A stretch of DNA of 64,000 nt from contig JAZAYU010000179.1 in the NCBI GenBank assembly GCA_038501625.1, positions 124,001 to 188,000 of the forward strand. Reading direction: 5' to 3'. Source of the stretch: Corbicula japonica (taxonomy: Eukaryota; Mollusca; Bivalvia; Venerida; Cyrenidae). The notes under the pieces are model-generated. The model ran no database searches, was not told the DNA's origin, and saw only the letters and a list, made by a program, of their open reading frames with translations. Both the position numbers and the translations under genes were made by a program. Positions 1-16,985 of the stretch are shown piece by piece. The first letter of the stretch is position 1. Every line of letters starts with the position of its first letter.

Positions 1-728
1 AGAGGTTCCTTTAACAGTCGAAAAGCATTTTACGCTCAGTGGCTCATTGAAATTGTTTTATTGACCATTAGGCTCAAACATCACAGCGAGATACCAACAT
101 ATAATTTGTGTTATCTTTTAACCACAGCCATGAAAGTACCAGCACGATATTTTTCCTTGCAATGATTATATCAAAGAAAATTCAACAGAGCAAGGGAACA
201 AGCCACTAAATTTAGTGTCTGGCCTGTACAATAGAAAATATTTTAGCACTTACATTTGTATTATGTTGCTCATGAATGCTACATTTTGCAGTTAGTTTTT
301 TTCTGGGGATATAAACCACAGAAGAATGTTGCAGGAATAATTGTTATAGTATAATGCTGTTACAAATATTTTTTGTACAAATCCTGAAAATTTTAGAAAT
401 AATTGTGTATTTAAACCATTTTAACAGATTTTGTATAAATGTGTTGTTATTATTTAAAATAATTATCTGGAACACATAAATAAACTAAACAGTCACCGTA
501 ACAAGAAAAGAGGAACAAAATTCAAAACATTCCTGTCCTGACATAAGGTAAGCAGGGCAGCTAATCTTTAACTGTTTAGCCAGTTATTCAAAAAATCAAT
601 GTAGTGAAGGGCTTATAAGTATATATTATCGTAAACATTGGTTAAGAGCCTCAATTCCGTGAGAGATTAGCCACATAATTGGACTCCCGCTGATAGGAAG
701 GAACAGTTAGTTAAAGGAATGAGCCGTT
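1..728. other. No gene recognised, AT-rich DNA
   Basis: No open frame, splice-bounded exon or clear repeat stands out here. Confidence 0.5.
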
Positions 729-824
729 ATATTATGATCCTACGGACCACACCATAATGTCCTCGGTCAGAGGCGGGAGGGTCCATAAACTGGGAATAAA
801 CAACAACAAAATATTATGATCCTA
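729..824 (+). mobile_element. Very short retroposon with 14-bp target-site duplication
   Basis: A 68-bp insert (743-810) ending in aataaacaacaacaaa is flanked by perfect 14-bp direct repeats atattatgatccta at 729-742 and 811-824. Flanking duplication plus an A-rich 3' tail is the signature of target-primed reverse transcription, so this is probably a severely 5'-truncated LINE or SINE. The source family is not recognised. Confidence 0.7.
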
Positions 825-3299
825 GTGAGAGTGTAAAATTTTACCGACACACAACGGAGCAACCTGAATAAAAAATCTTTCTCGTGGCAGATCATTCTTC
901 ATGTGTCTGCCATTGGATCAAACTGGATCAAGCAATATTATTTTAAGTACAAATGTACGTTAGCTAAAGCCCTTCTAAGCATGCGTAAATTAATTCTACC
1001 CATGGACACTAAAATTTATATTTTCTCGAAATTTCTGATTAACCTCACGATTCAGAATATCATGTATGTCCTGAGTCTTATTATTAGATTGTAAAACCCA
1101 CATATGTCTAAATAAATGTATAAATATGAGTTATAAGTGAATTATAAATAACAACTAAATTATTATTTTCTTTTAACTGAAAAGTGGTTTTGTTAGAAAT
1201 GTTGACACTATTTTAAAGGCATTATATACAAATGTATAATTTATGTCAATTTCTGAACTACCAAAAGCACATCAAACAAATGACCTATTCCCGTATCGCG
1301 TTCTTTGTAATATTATGATCTACACAGCGCATTAGTTGTCTAATTCATACAACTGCTGCTGTAAAAAAACATACATATATCCGTAGACGTTAATTGCTCT
1401 AACACTTAAAAATATATTGATTTTGATTTACCTGAACTATAATCTACACAACGTATACACTTCCAATAAATGTCATCATCATGCATATCATTCAATTTTC
1501 TGGTAATCTGTACCTCTTCCTATTAATCTTTTTCGAGTCGTTTATTTATTTAAAGTAATACGATACGTTTTAAAATTTAACGCTCATAGATTTTGGCTTC
1601 AGAGCGTTAAGAATAAACATGTTTTGTCTCATTCCAACAGAAATAAACAAGTTTGAAAAAAAAACGTGCGGTTGAACTAAAATTATAATGAGTATGTTAG
1701 TCGCCTTGTCACGAGACTTATTGACTTTTTGATGACTTAGCGGTGTAGTCTTTCTGATTAAAAATTAGCAGTTAGCATTCAATTTGATTGTCTCTACTTT
1801 AATGAATGGGAATATATTCTCTTGAAACGGATATTCACAATAACAACAAAACAATAATAAATGTACTTATAATAATGCATCCGTTTTTATTATGACATGT
1901 ATCATGGCTATCTTCATCGTATTATCATAATAATTTGTCATACAATGAAATTTCTTATCACGTGATTAAAACTTAGTTTTGGCTATCCCGCTAAGCATGA
2001 ATGACCCTTTCTGGCGCGGATGGACCCACACCATTTAGGAGTGGGCATGCGGATTGAACCATCCAAATATAACGATCTAGACTCATAAACGATTCGAACC
2101 AACACCGGCGATGTTCAGCAAATGACAGTAGACAGCCGTAGCCACGAAGTCATCTTTTATCTAAGTTACAGTATGTCCGTAAGACAAGAATTTACTTTGT
2201 TTTCCAAGATGACTGATCCACATAATAAAATCAGAACGGTCTCAGTATTTTTTTGTGATTATTATATTGTTATTGGTATATTATTATATAGTAATTAGAA
2301 AGTTACTTACATTCAAATTGTTTTCCTTCCACCAACATTTTTCCTTTCTCTGGTTAGCGTTTCCATTTCATCTGATATAAAATACGTGTTCATTGTCTTA
2401 ACACAGCACTTGGTCATCGGTTCCTCTTTACACCACAATTTATTCATATCACGCTGATACATGACTATTTGAGTTACTGGTCTGTTCTTTTCTTTACCCA
2501 ATAAAACTAAACATGTTTGCAAAATGTATTAATAGTTCATTTTTACATGTACAATCGAGTGTTCAATTCATTTTCATAAAAAAATTAAGTCTTATTGGCA
2601 TGTTTACTCATCCTTTCACTTTAACTTTGAATCTTAATTTGTTATCTTTACCCCAAGACATCTGGAGTTCATTTATACCATGAAATCTCCAATCAATATT
2701 AGAGCAGCATGATTGACCTATACATTCCCGCCAGGTCATTTCTATTCACACGTGGTCTTTAGAGTATTAATGTTAATGCCCACCCGATGCATAATGATAA
2801 AGAATCTTACAGAACCATTTGCTCAATACATTTTATCCATGTTATTAGTAAAGCACTAAATAATGTTCCTCGGTTCACTTTATTTTAGTAAATGCAACTT
2901 TTACCCATTTAAAAAAATTTAAAACTCTCGTTTTTCAATCAACTTGATAGCCAAATCGTTGTTTGTTGTATGCATTTCTATCTCGTACTTAAATGGTAAT
3001 ATAGTGACAAAAAACATCAGAAAAAGTTTTAAAATAATAAATGAAGCTAACGTTTAAGAGTAAACCAGTGCATAGTATCAATTAGCGCTGCAGATTATTG
3101 TTCTTCCTGAACTATTATTAAATGTTTCACACGAAGATTTAAACCAAAAAAACATTAATAGTCTTATCTATGCAAATCAATTTAATAATAATTACTTTTT
3201 ATTAAGTCATTATTATGAAAATATTAGTCCGTATCTTTTGATGAATAACGTATAACATTAAAATTAATTAATTTATTAACATTCTTTCTTTACAAATGT
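825..3299. other. No gene recognised; possible tRNA-like stretch near 2085-2150 (minus)
   Basis: AT-rich DNA without supportable exons. On the minus strand near 2090-2100 GGTTCGAATCG is one base off a Pol III B box, with only a poor A box about 45 nt upstream, so a SINE relic is possible but unproven. Confidence 0.4.
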
Positions 3300-3535
3300 A
3301 ACCCTTTCCACCATATAATTTATGGGATGGGCGACCAGTATAGATCCAGATCAGCCAGCACATCCGTGCCTTCTGATCAGTATCTGCACTGTTCGCTTTT
3401 TAATTTATTAGGTTATTTCAAATCAAAAAGCGACCAGTGCAGACCCTTATCAGATGGCACGTATGTGCCGGCTGATCTGGATCTACAATGGTCGCATATG
3501 CGTAAAAATGCGTATTTATGGAGGAAAGAGTTAAA
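3300..3535. mobile_element. Palindromic MITE, family M2, copy a
   Basis: Best full-length copy of a roughly 235-bp palindrome. Ends are TAACCCTTTCCACCAT and ATGGAGGAAAGAGTTAAA. Inside, GATCCAGATCAGCC…GATCAGTATCTGCACTG is mirrored by CAGTGCAGACCC…GGCTGATCTGGATC around an AT-rich centre. It is non-coding, and ends matching TTAA suggest TTAA-type insertion (inference). About eleven copies or fragments occur in this window, none after 39.2 kb. Confidence 0.85.
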
Positions 3536-5789
3536 ATGGTTTGTTTACCGGTAACAACCTTCGGGTATCCGTCTTGATGGTTCTATTTAATAAAAATTAA
3601 AAAAAAACTTTAACATAATTATTTTTTTAATTTCTTAGTTTCCTTTTCTAATTTCTGTCGATCCATCTTTTTTCTGATAGATAATGGAATGTAAATACAG
3701 AATAATCAACTGACTATCAGATTTAGTTTTCTTGGTATAATTTTTGGATGATAGACGAACTTGTCACAGAACATAGCACCAATCTTGAAGCAATGGTCAT
3801 TGTATATTTTCTCTGAAAATATGACCTTTTGAACTTAAAGCAATCTAACACGAGGAACATTGTTCAGTGGCACTTAATGCGATGGGCACAGTGATTCCTG
3901 TACGCAGAGAGCGGGAAACTGCTATATAAATTATGTTAAACATCGAAAGCATTAAGCTACAAGTCTAGAAATACCCTAGTTTTATTGCATCTCGTCGTCA
4001 AGTTCTTATAGAAACACAAACTGCTAGACTGATAACTTCACGCTCCCAGGCTTCCAGGCATATACTATACGTTGCAAACTTTACAAACATAGGATTGGTG
4101 CATTTTTGACATTTGAATTAAAGAAACAAAAATAATATTTCGCTGCATTCTTAATGCTTGAATTCATGTAAAAATAACAATATAAAAATATACTTTAATT
4201 TGTAAATTCTGCCGTTCAATATTATTTCTTTGATTTGATTTACTAAACAATCTGCAAGAAATATATTACGTACACATTCATGAATCTAAAAGTTCATGTG
4301 GTCTGCGATCATGTAATTAGGTTAATGTTTCTCAGTATGCTGGTCAGCTCAGCAGTCTATCAAGATTTATGGCGATTTAACTGTTATCGCTGATTACTGT
4401 GGAATTTCGCGGATCATTCTTGTTCTGTTCTGCTGAGCAATACTAATACCGAGTCAAACATGCATACATTTTTAGAGTAAACAATCATACAAATGATTAT
4501 GTATATGCCTATTCAATGGCGTTTTGCTGTAATTGCATGCTTTTTAAGTATAATCAATCAACCCATGTACTCACAAATAACTTGAAATAAGTACAATAAT
4601 ATTGAAGTATAGTAGTCTCTGTGAATACTATTGTTAATCATTGATCTCTAGACCGCCAATTACATGTAATAGCATTTGTTGGTCATTTGATGTTTGTTTG
4701 TTTGTTGTTTTTTTAAATAGTTTCGATTTTAAGTCGTAACAGTGGTCAATTTTACCAGAAAATAGTGACTTTTAATGAAAATATCTTCCACAACCGTTAC
4801 AGTTTATTTTTACTATTGTAAAGTATTCAATAAGCAAACAAGTTTTTCAAATGCCAATTATTATAAACAATATAAATAGAAAGCCGCTAAATCACAATTT
4901 GTCAAACCTAAATCTGTCACGAATGTGCAAAACGTACTATTTATCGTGAAAAAGTAGTGTTGTATTGGTGAGTGGAACTGACAGTGATATGTGAATTGTG
5001 AGTTTGATAATTATTAAATACCATTTTAGATTGGAAATCCCATGCCAACAGTGAATTTGGGTGTACGCTGTTAACCAGTGAATGCCCCCCTCTAGATTCG
5101 GATCCACTGCACAACAAGCAAACACACTTTTATATTCGTATCCACTGTCAGCAGTAAGTTTAATAGATATTCGCCCTACACGAACACAAAATACATTTAA
5201 GAAATCACAACTAGCAGCGAGTTGTTTCCGCCTAAGATAGAGATTACGTGATAGGTCGAATTCACTGCAATTGGTGAGTTGTTGTTGTTGATGTTTCGTA
5301 ATGCATAAACTTCGAATAGCCTTCTTGATTCGAATCCACTGCCAAGAGTAAGTTGAGCGCTAAGTTTTGCTCTACAAAACATTGTTGTTGATGCACATAT
5401 TCCAAACTGTTCTATAAAGTTTAACGTAATTTCTGTTTGACGATGTTATCGATACTTTTATCTGCTTAGTGTTCACACTTATTAGTTGGCCAATCACAAT
5501 CGCGGCTTTGTCAACATTGTTGTTGCTTTAAAACGTGTAGAATTCTGATGGTGGAGACAGTCATTTAATTTTGAACAATGTATTCAGCCAGTACACATCA
5601 ACTGACAACTGAGGGTGTGGTTTTTGAAGCATTTGAAGATTACGTCGTTCATACAACGTTTTCAAAATAGGAATTACGCAATTTTTATTATTTCACATGT
5701 TGATCAAGGATGTTTTTCTTTTTTACTGATACCACTGTACTAGCAGTTTACACCTAACACAATCGGATATAATTGCTATCTCATAGACG
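3536..5789. other. No gene recognised; loose repeats of a TTCGAATCCACTGCC-like motif at 5090-5360
   Basis: Four spaced degenerate copies of a motif resembling ttcgaatccactgcca followed by agtaagtt or gtgagtt lie between 5095 and 5356. Otherwise this is anonymous AT-rich DNA. Confidence 0.4.
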
Positions 5790-6006
5790 AACATTGTTAA
5801 TCCAGATCATCCGGTACATCCGTGATCAGACGGCACGAATGTGCCCACTTATCTTGATTATACACTGCTTTCTTTTAGTTTATTTATTTTATTTTTTTGC
5901 CAAGATGCGAACAGTGCACATAAGGCGGTGCGGATTAGCCGGTAGATATGGATCTACACTGTTTGCACACATGATAAAACCCGTATTTATGACGAAATGG
6001 GTTAAA
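5790..6006. mobile_element. M2 MITE, copy b (degraded)
   Basis: Diverged copy: the arms containing aatccagatcatccgg and ccggtagatatggatctac are still recognisable as the mirrored halves, and the terminal gacgaaatgggttaaa survives. The left terminus is lost. Confidence 0.65.
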
Positions 6007-6346
6007 GCAGTTTTTACTTTTTATTCCAAAGCGACAATTTGTCAGAATAATGTGAATAAAAAGGAACAAAACATTATTATTTATAGCAAATTCTAACATG
6101 TTGCGATGTTTTTCCAATTGAATACATGTAACAGTCACTGTGATAAAACACATTATAAAATATCGCGCGTCGGCGTAACGGGTTTGCCGTAACTAGAGGT
6201 CGGTATAAACTTATAACGTGACGACATAAATTTTCGCTGGGATTTAATTTCGCTCGTTTGTGATATCACATAATAAGCGAAACTTTAGCGCATAATATGA
6301 TGATTCAACAGTAATTCGACGAGATATCATTTATACAAGATGGCCC

Positions 6347-6537
6347 GGGACCAGCCCAAGCGCGGGCGCCGAGAATCTACATATTGGCATCAGAAAACGC
6401 CATTTTTAACATTCCGTATCTGTTATTATATAAGATTGATGATAAGTCAGTTTACAGATAAATATGATCATGACAAGTTCTTTGCTTTTCTGATGCCAAT
6501 ATGTAGATTTTCAACTCCCCCGCTTGCGCGGGTCCCC
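6347..6537. mobile_element. Short TIR element (about 190 bp)
   Basis: Inverted termini of about 50 bp: gggaccagcccaagcgcggg at the left and its diverged mirror ending cttgcgcgggtcccc at the right. The inner 24 bp are nearly perfect (aatctacatattggcatcag / ctgatgccaatatgtagatt). The AT-rich core has no coding potential. It is a MITE of unknown superfamily and unrelated to M1 or M2. Confidence 0.75.
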
Positions 6538-8600
6538 AACTAGTATTTAGAAAAAAAGAAAAACATTTTTTTTGTGGGACAGTTTTATTCGTTATAAATT
6601 AGGTAATAAAAATAAGAAATTAAATAAACAAATGTAACAACATAAGAACAAAACAAAATAACTGACACTGACTGGCGCAGCTACGTAAGTATATTGTTCG
6701 ATTAATTTTAGCAATTTTTTAATCTATTTGTAGCGTACATTTCTAATTTTAGCCTTAGTTGTTTTCCGGTACATTTCTAAAAATGAAATGTCAACTTTAG
6801 ATACTCATATATCATAGCTTTGGAGACAAAGAACAGAATAACCTGAGATCGCGCTGTATCTCCCACAAATCGGCGAACCTCTTCGTGTTATTGGTATAGA
6901 TACTTACATAAAACAATTATAATTTTATGGCAAAGTTTAGCTGACGTCAACGCGCCATTTTAACGACGCCATGTGATTTCCGTAATTAAATGCAAAATTG
7001 AAATATACAGTTCTAACGACGACTGGACAGCAAAAGATATGCGGTTTGATGAACATGTAATCAAGTCTTCTATTCAATCTTTGAATTGTCATCAATCTTT
7101 GAATAAGGTTAAGGGAATAACACTAAAAGCCGTACTTAGAACCCATTTGCGTTTATAACAATGCGTTAAAATTTGGTAAAATATATTTCGATTGTTCACT
7201 CAGTTATGTCGTGTTAGAATCGAACTTATACATAGAGCTCGCTCTTCTAGCGATAAAGTGTGAGATTTATTGCGCGCCATCGTTCATATAAATTTTGTAG
7301 ATATATCCTTTCTTATCCGAACTCCGCCCCAGGATAAATCCTGCGATATATCACCGGAAGTTATGTATTATTTTATATCAACTAACAAATCATGCTAAAT
7401 TATTAAGATTATCACATGACAATGTTATATATGAACATACCTGGGTGTAATCAAAATAATGTTATTTTCCCGTTTGGGGTTTTCTTACAAACACGTGCCA
7501 AAAAACATTCTTTTAAATACCCAATGCTCTTAATTGCTAAAAATGGAGTGTAAATTTCATTTTTTATTCGAAATATAACAAAATCGTATGTACACATAAT
7601 GAAATGATCAAGTATAAGCGAGCAACACGGCTGTTAACTTTCGCGCCATATTACCACGATACTACAACGTGGAAGGAGCTAGAAGATCAAATGATTGCGA
7701 ACACCAAATAAGTTAGAATTCAAGTTCCATGATCCACAAAAAAATGGAGAAAGCTATCTCCGCCTGCGGTCTAGCTTCGCCGTGTCTACTTTCTGTAGAT
7801 CACCAATATTGAACTCTAACAGATACAGTACATAGGCGTTTTGATAACCATATATTTTTGGCACCGTATTTGCGATACCGCGTTTAAAATAGGGTCTTTT
7901 CAGTTAGAAATCAGTAATTTTCTTAAATGTAAATAAATCCCAACTTTCCTGTATGTTTTGAATAGATGAAATAATTTTGTTTACTGAACATTGAATATTG
8001 GGAATTACACATTGCATATTACTACCCGCGCCGCCTAGCCCCGGGTTGAGGGCAACTCAATATTTACACCAATAAACAGTAAAATTTTGATCCATCCCAA
8101 ACGATGGTATGCATATGACGGTGAACATGGAACCTTCAATGCGGTATTTTCAGATTAATATCATTCCATGTTCAGCGGCGTATGATCCCCAGATAAAAGA
8201 AAGGGTTTGAGAAAACAATGGGCGGAACTAAACAAAACAGAATTTTGACAGGGGATCTGAGAATATAAATCCTGCATATCACAGACACCGCCAAAGGCAA
8301 AGTTTATAAAGCAGGAAGTATATCCTTGGGGTGATTCAACACTATCCGAATCTATATTGGCTGGGATATTGAAACCACCCATATAAAAACTGGCCGTTTG
8401 TGTATGTTTCTTTTTCCGGGGCGCATATGGGCAGTCTTATTAGGTTGTACAATTTTAAGCAGTATAATGTCTTGTGCGTTGTTAAATATTGACATCTGAG
8501 TGACATGTCATATTCGTCTACTGGATTTGACAGTCAAAACCTAAATGTTAATGACATATACGTTGTGATATAAAATAAATAGAATTGAAAATTAAAGCAA
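6538..8600. other. No gene recognised
   Basis: Anonymous sequence. A short motif near 8029-8065 (gccgcctagccccgggttga then gggcaactcaat) recurs at 18140-18175, so both are probably relics of one dispersed repeat. Confidence 0.4.
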
Positions 8601-8604
8601 AATC

Positions 8605-9115
8605 AGATACATCATCATTATCGTGTGACAAAAGACATCTGTCCATCATCACCAATATCATCATAGGGAGAACCAGCACTCAAACCATTATCATCATCAT
8701 CGTTACCATCATCAATAACACGGAAAATATAAATGTGCTTATCACCATTATTAACAACAATTCTTTTTTCAATTATTAAGACGACCGCCATTGTCATAGG
8801 GAGAATCACCATGATCACCATCATCATCATCATTATCATCATGTCATAAATCACATTATGTTAAATTGTTGCACGAATACATAAAACTAAACTTGTATTT
8901 TATCTGGTGTTTTTTCCTATGAAAGAAAGAATGTAAAATCATTATGTGATGATGATGACAATCGTGATGCACATTGTAATGATGATGATAGCAGTGGCAG
9001 TGGTAATCGCGTGCTTGTGTAATGATGTGAGGTCGTTATTAAAGATAGATGTGTTAATGATGATGATGATGACGATAGTGATGATGGTGTTGATGATGAT
9101 AATTTAGATAATGTT
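8605..9115. repeat. Interrupted (CAT)n then (GAT)n microsatellite pair
   Basis: The first part (8605-8845) is CAT/CAC-rich, with catcatcatc runs; the second (8947-9115) is GAT-rich on the same strand. The two halves are therefore in opposite orientation, forming a loose inverted repeat around about 100 bp of unique DNA. Short open frames here are a product of repeat composition. Confidence 0.8.
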
Positions 9116-9640
9116 GATTATGAAGATCATTATATCCGCCATAAATATAAGTCATAAATAAGGTGTTCAATACAATATAATTGTTAAAAAATAAATTTTC
9201 TGTCAAAACTTATGACAAAAGTGATTTATTCGTTTCCAGGTTCGTTTTCCTTTGTCCGCCTTTTCTGTGTAATAAATTCATTTTAGTTTGCAAATACAAA
9301 CTAAAGCCAAACGAATATACAAAATAATGTACCACATTTTAAGTATCATATGTTTTATTCCGCTAATATCACTTTTATACATAATCTGTTAGGTTTTTCA
9401 CTCATATTACATAGCGGATCTTCATGCACAGTGTATAGAAGAAGTTGAAACAAAACGTTTGCATTCATATTTTGAGTTAATGAAAAGTTTTATCTGCAAC
9501 ATGGGTTATACTTTTGACAAAGTGAAACTGAACTTGAGTGGCGCGTGGCTGAGGGTGGTGGTATTTCAGCGCAAATTGCTTAAATTTACTGGTAAGGCTA
9601 TTTATTTGCTGTGTATTTACATGTATGATGTCTCTAGATT

Positions 9641-10047
9641 AGTTTTCGCAAAAAGCAGATTTCAATACATTGACTCAATAGCTTAGTTAGAATAGAAGAT
9701 ATGAAGCTTTGCTGGGAGTCTATGGGAAATGAATTGCTGTAGTCTAACCTAAATTCACAACTTATCACACACGACCAACTATTCAGCCAATGAAGTGCTG
9801 CAAATCAAACCTTTGAACAATGAATATAATTATACACCGACAGCTTAAATAGTTTTAACAAAAAAGCAGATATAAAGGCGTTGGCTCAATAGCTCATTTG
9901 AAATAGGAGATTTGAAGCTTGAATAGGAGTCTATGTGAGTTAAATTACTGTAGTCAAACCTAAATTCACAACTGAACATACACCAACTGCTATTTAGCCA
10001 AATAATTGTTACAAATCTGACCTTTGAACAATTACAGGTTGAACTAT
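9641..10047. repeat. Direct tandem duplication, unit about 205 bp
   Basis: 9641-9850 and 9851-10047 share the same order of blocks (agcagat…ggctcaatagct…gaagctt…gtagtc…cctaaattcacaac…cctttgaacaat) at roughly 80% identity. This is an old local duplication with no coding content. Confidence 0.75.
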
Positions 10048-11948
10048 TGGCAAATCTCGTAAGGGTAAGGATTAATGATCAAAATACGAGTGTGATACAA
10101 ACAATAATTTATTGTCACTTTTAATAACTTTTAAATCACGATTATAACGAACTGAGAAAAATGTTATTTCATTCACTTTTAACACAATAGAAAATCTTCA
10201 TCATTTATTTCAACGTATTTCTAAACTATTAGGTGCTTAAGAGAGAGAGAGAGGGAGAACTAGATTACACGGCTTATCAGATACAGGCAATTTTATCTCT
10301 ATTTACATTAACCGATTCGATACAGATATTGGAAATTCTACAAACTAAACTTTGTTTGACCTAAGAATAGCCTGCTTCTAGACTTGCTCCCGTCCCTATA
10401 TTCTGTTTTATTTTTTATCCGTCATCCAAAAATATATCAAGAAAATTTACCCTGCACTTTGTTTTTCTGTTGTTTTTTTACATTCCCTTAGCTCCCAAAA
10501 CTGCGACAGAAATCAGAATTAGAAACTAAGAACTATAAAATAATAATTTAAAAACAAAATATATCTAAAATATTTATACAGGTAACTAAAATAGAACCAT
10601 CTAGCCGTCTGCCAGGCTAGCCTTCTACCCTCAAACTAAATGTTCTGTGAGTGTGTTGTAAATGCGATTAAAGTAGTCACGTGATAGAAGTGTGTTCAAA
10701 CTTCTGGAATTGCAGAAATTAAGCTGAAGTGGGTTGTTATTGCAAATCACTTAAGAAGTTATTGAGCAAAAAAGTTGTTTCATTTTGAATCAAAGCAGAG
10801 GCTTCTTAAGACTTGTAGTGACTTTTTTAATGCAAAGGGCTGTTTAGATGACTGTCTTTTCAACAAAACAATAATTCAAAATATGAAAGCAAGTCGTGTT
10901 GTTAAGTTGGGAGTCTTTGTGAATATTATGTTTCGTTATCGAAGTTCGGATATTATTTTTCAGATGATAAAGATTTGGTTTGTCTTATGACACGCAAATT
11001 TGTGGATGGTATCTCTAAAATGGTAAGCGTTATATGTTTTATAACAGTAACATAAAATTTGTATTATGTTTGTTATCTTTTCCAAAAATCTTATTTACGT
11101 TTGATTGTTTTGAAAGCACGGTCTTAAAGCCGCCAGCGTTATCAATCGTGAAAATTTGTGATAACTTAATATTCTAAAATGTCTTTTGTAGTTCTGGTCA
11201 CATGAATGTCTCTTATTACGTATTATACTAAAACCATACTATATTTGTGATGTTTAAACTCAGGCTTACTAGGTTTATCAACTTTTGTTAAAAAAATAAG
11301 CCGAGATTTTAGAAAAATGGGCCCGCTGACCAATGCTTATATGTTTGGAGAACATGTTCCTTTATTTCCGTCATTTTCATATTCGTTTAGTGAATTGCTT
11401 ATGTATATGCTGTTATTTTGTGTTGATATATATATATTTACGTTTAAGATATGAGAATGTAGAACACGAACATAAGTTGAAGCATGTACAGATCAGGTCA
11501 ACATTCCGCATAAACACTGATAGGTAAGTATTCCCCTTACATTTATATTTTATCAGTAATAAAGGTGTTCTTTTGTTATCGTTTAATGTGTATCGCTGTA
11601 AACAATTGGGTTGTTTATATTATGCATTTATTTTAAAAAGTAAATAATGAGCTTAAACTTCTTGAAAGTATTATGTTTCAATGACGGGATAGGGTCTTAA
11701 TAATAAATCATAAATCATTTTTATATAGCGCGAGGTAAAATTTTTTGATGTGTTCTATAAAAGCGAGTAATTGTCCAACACATTCGTAGACGTTGAAGTA
11801 TTCTTTAGATAGAACGCGTTCCTCCAACAATCATTACAATATTCTACAACATTAATTTGTACATGTTTTGCATGTCATATGCTAAACTCCTATATTCGAA
11901 GAGAGGATGTTGCATATTCAAGATCGTGACAATGCAGTAAATAACGTT
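10048..11948. other. No gene recognised
   Basis: AT-rich DNA, with one short (GA)n run near 10243. No supportable exon or repeat. Confidence 0.4.
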
Positions 11949-12174
11949 TAACCCTTTCCGCCACGCGTTTTTTTAACGAGCGGACAGGCAGTGTGGATCC
12001 AAAACAGTCCGCACAAGCTTGCTGTCTGATCAGGATCTGCACTGTTAGCTTTTCGGTAAAAATAAGTTAATTAATCAAAAAGCGAACAATACAAATCCTG
12101 ATTATACAGCACGCTTGTGCCGGCTGTTCTGGATCTACACTGTTAGCCTAGCCGTAAAATCGAGGAAAGTGTTG
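11949..12174. mobile_element. M2 MITE, copy c
   Basis: Ends taaccctttccgccac and gaggaaagtgttgaaa; arms gtgtggatccaaaacagtcc and ggctgttctggatctacact mirror each other around a loop of agcttttcggtaaaaa…tcaaaaagcgaac. Confidence 0.8.
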
Positions 12175-12180
12175 AAAAGT

Positions 12181-12553
12181 GGACAATTGTAACAGGCTGA
12201 CAAGTCTAAATTTATTCTTGACATTTGTTACTTATATAGTTGCAGTGTTTTCGGTTTATGAAATAATGATATTATTGATGAAGAGTGGAGCACAATTAGA
12301 TTGTGAAAATTGTGGCGACCTAATGACATTCACCGAAACAACTTCAGTAAATATATTCAAATTAATGAACTGTTACAGCATTTTCATCCCGTTAGCTACA
12401 GTTTCATTTTCTTTCTTTCTTGCAACCTTATACATTGTAAAACATGCAGGGCCTTATGTTTTCACCCGAACACCCTTGATATACAAAAAGGAACGTGAGT
12501 TCTTGTACCTTTTACTATTTAAAGAGTTGAAAATTGATATTTTAAAGAAGTGA
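12181..12553 (+). other. Uncertain open frame with two hydrophobic segments
   Basis: A frame of about 124 codons without an ATG start (first Met about 30 codons in) has two hydrophobic stretches (TFVTYIVAVFSVYEIMILLM and SIFIPLATVSFSFFLATLYI) separated by a CENCGD turn. A possible acceptor (gttgcag near 12245) and donor (gaac|gtgagt near 12494) would allow an exon. No family is recognised and composition matches the noncoding surroundings, so chance is at least as likely. Confidence 0.15.
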
Positions 12554-15941
<3,388 letters not shown>

Positions 15942-16491
15942 GAAAAGTACTGAATAAAATGTTGTTCATTAAAATTAATATACAATTTTATCAGCTAATT
16001 TTATTTTGTTCTTGGAAACTTGATTTGATTAAGATACATGTATGATACAATTACTGAATTACTGATATGATCCGGAGTTTGATAAGTGAAAAATATAATT
16101 TATATTATGTCTTTCTTGAATATGTATGACAATCAGCAAAACACATTAATCACAGTATATTTGCAAAGGTTTAAAACAGGTAAAATAAATGATGTTTTCT
16201 ATAAATGCTCTATTAGTTTTTTTCAAGATTTATTCACTCAGTATTTTAGCTTTTTTACAAATATGTTGACGGGAAATATGCATCACTTTGATGTTCACTC
16301 CCCATCTTTAAAAATTAAAAAAAAAACACAAATAAACACAAATATATACTTATTTTTTATATAAAAGATTCGTCGTTTTTTTATCAGACTGATTATATTT
16401 TAAAAATTAAACATCTTAACACTATTGTGAAAACTTTGATAACCAGCCGATGCCCATTGAAAATCTTTGCCAAAATGACGATTCTCATATA

Positions 16492-16985
16492 ATCGTTAAC
16501 AAATATTTGTTATGTTCTGAAATCTGACAAACGGTAGATTCAGTTACAGCGAACAGAGATGTTAACAAATTATTGTTAACCTATTTCCTTCTGCATCTTT
16601 GTCAAGGAGAAAAGTATAAGCTTTAACAAAGATTTGTTAAACTCCCATGACTGACGGTAGATTCAGTAAGAGCGAACAGAGATGTTAACAAATAATTGTT
16701 AACAGTTCGGCCGATTTTCTTTCCACATCTCTGTCACGTGCAGAGATAGTATAAGCTTTAACAAAGATTTGTTAAACTCCTGCGACTGTCGATTCAGTAG
16801 ATTCAGTAACAGCGAACAGAGATGTTAACAAATTATTGTTAATCTTTCGGCCGTTTTTTTAGCAACATCTCCGTTAAGTGACGGGAATAGTTTAACAAAG
16901 ATTTGTTAAACTCCGATGTTCAAGTGACATAGTGATTGTAGTATTTAGTACAAGCTTTAACAAATATTTGTTAAACACGCTATTT
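16492..16985. repeat. Array of about 3 units carrying GTTAACAA/TTGTTAAC palindromes
   Basis: Units of about 123-140 bp start with gaacagagatgttaacaaat (16551, 16674, 16814). Each holds two different imperfect palindromes: gttaacaaattattgttaac and tttaacaaagatttgttaaa. A related palindrome also precedes and follows the array. The words resemble forkhead or HNF1-type half sites, but that is only a sequence resemblance. Confidence 0.8.

Noticed and set aside
2085..2150. tRNA gene on the minus strand
   Set aside because: The B box has a mismatch, the A box is poor and no cloverleaf forms.
12181..12553. Possible membrane-protein exon
   Set aside because: No ATG start, no family, AT-rich hydrophobic composition expected by chance. 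Listed only as an uncertain frame.
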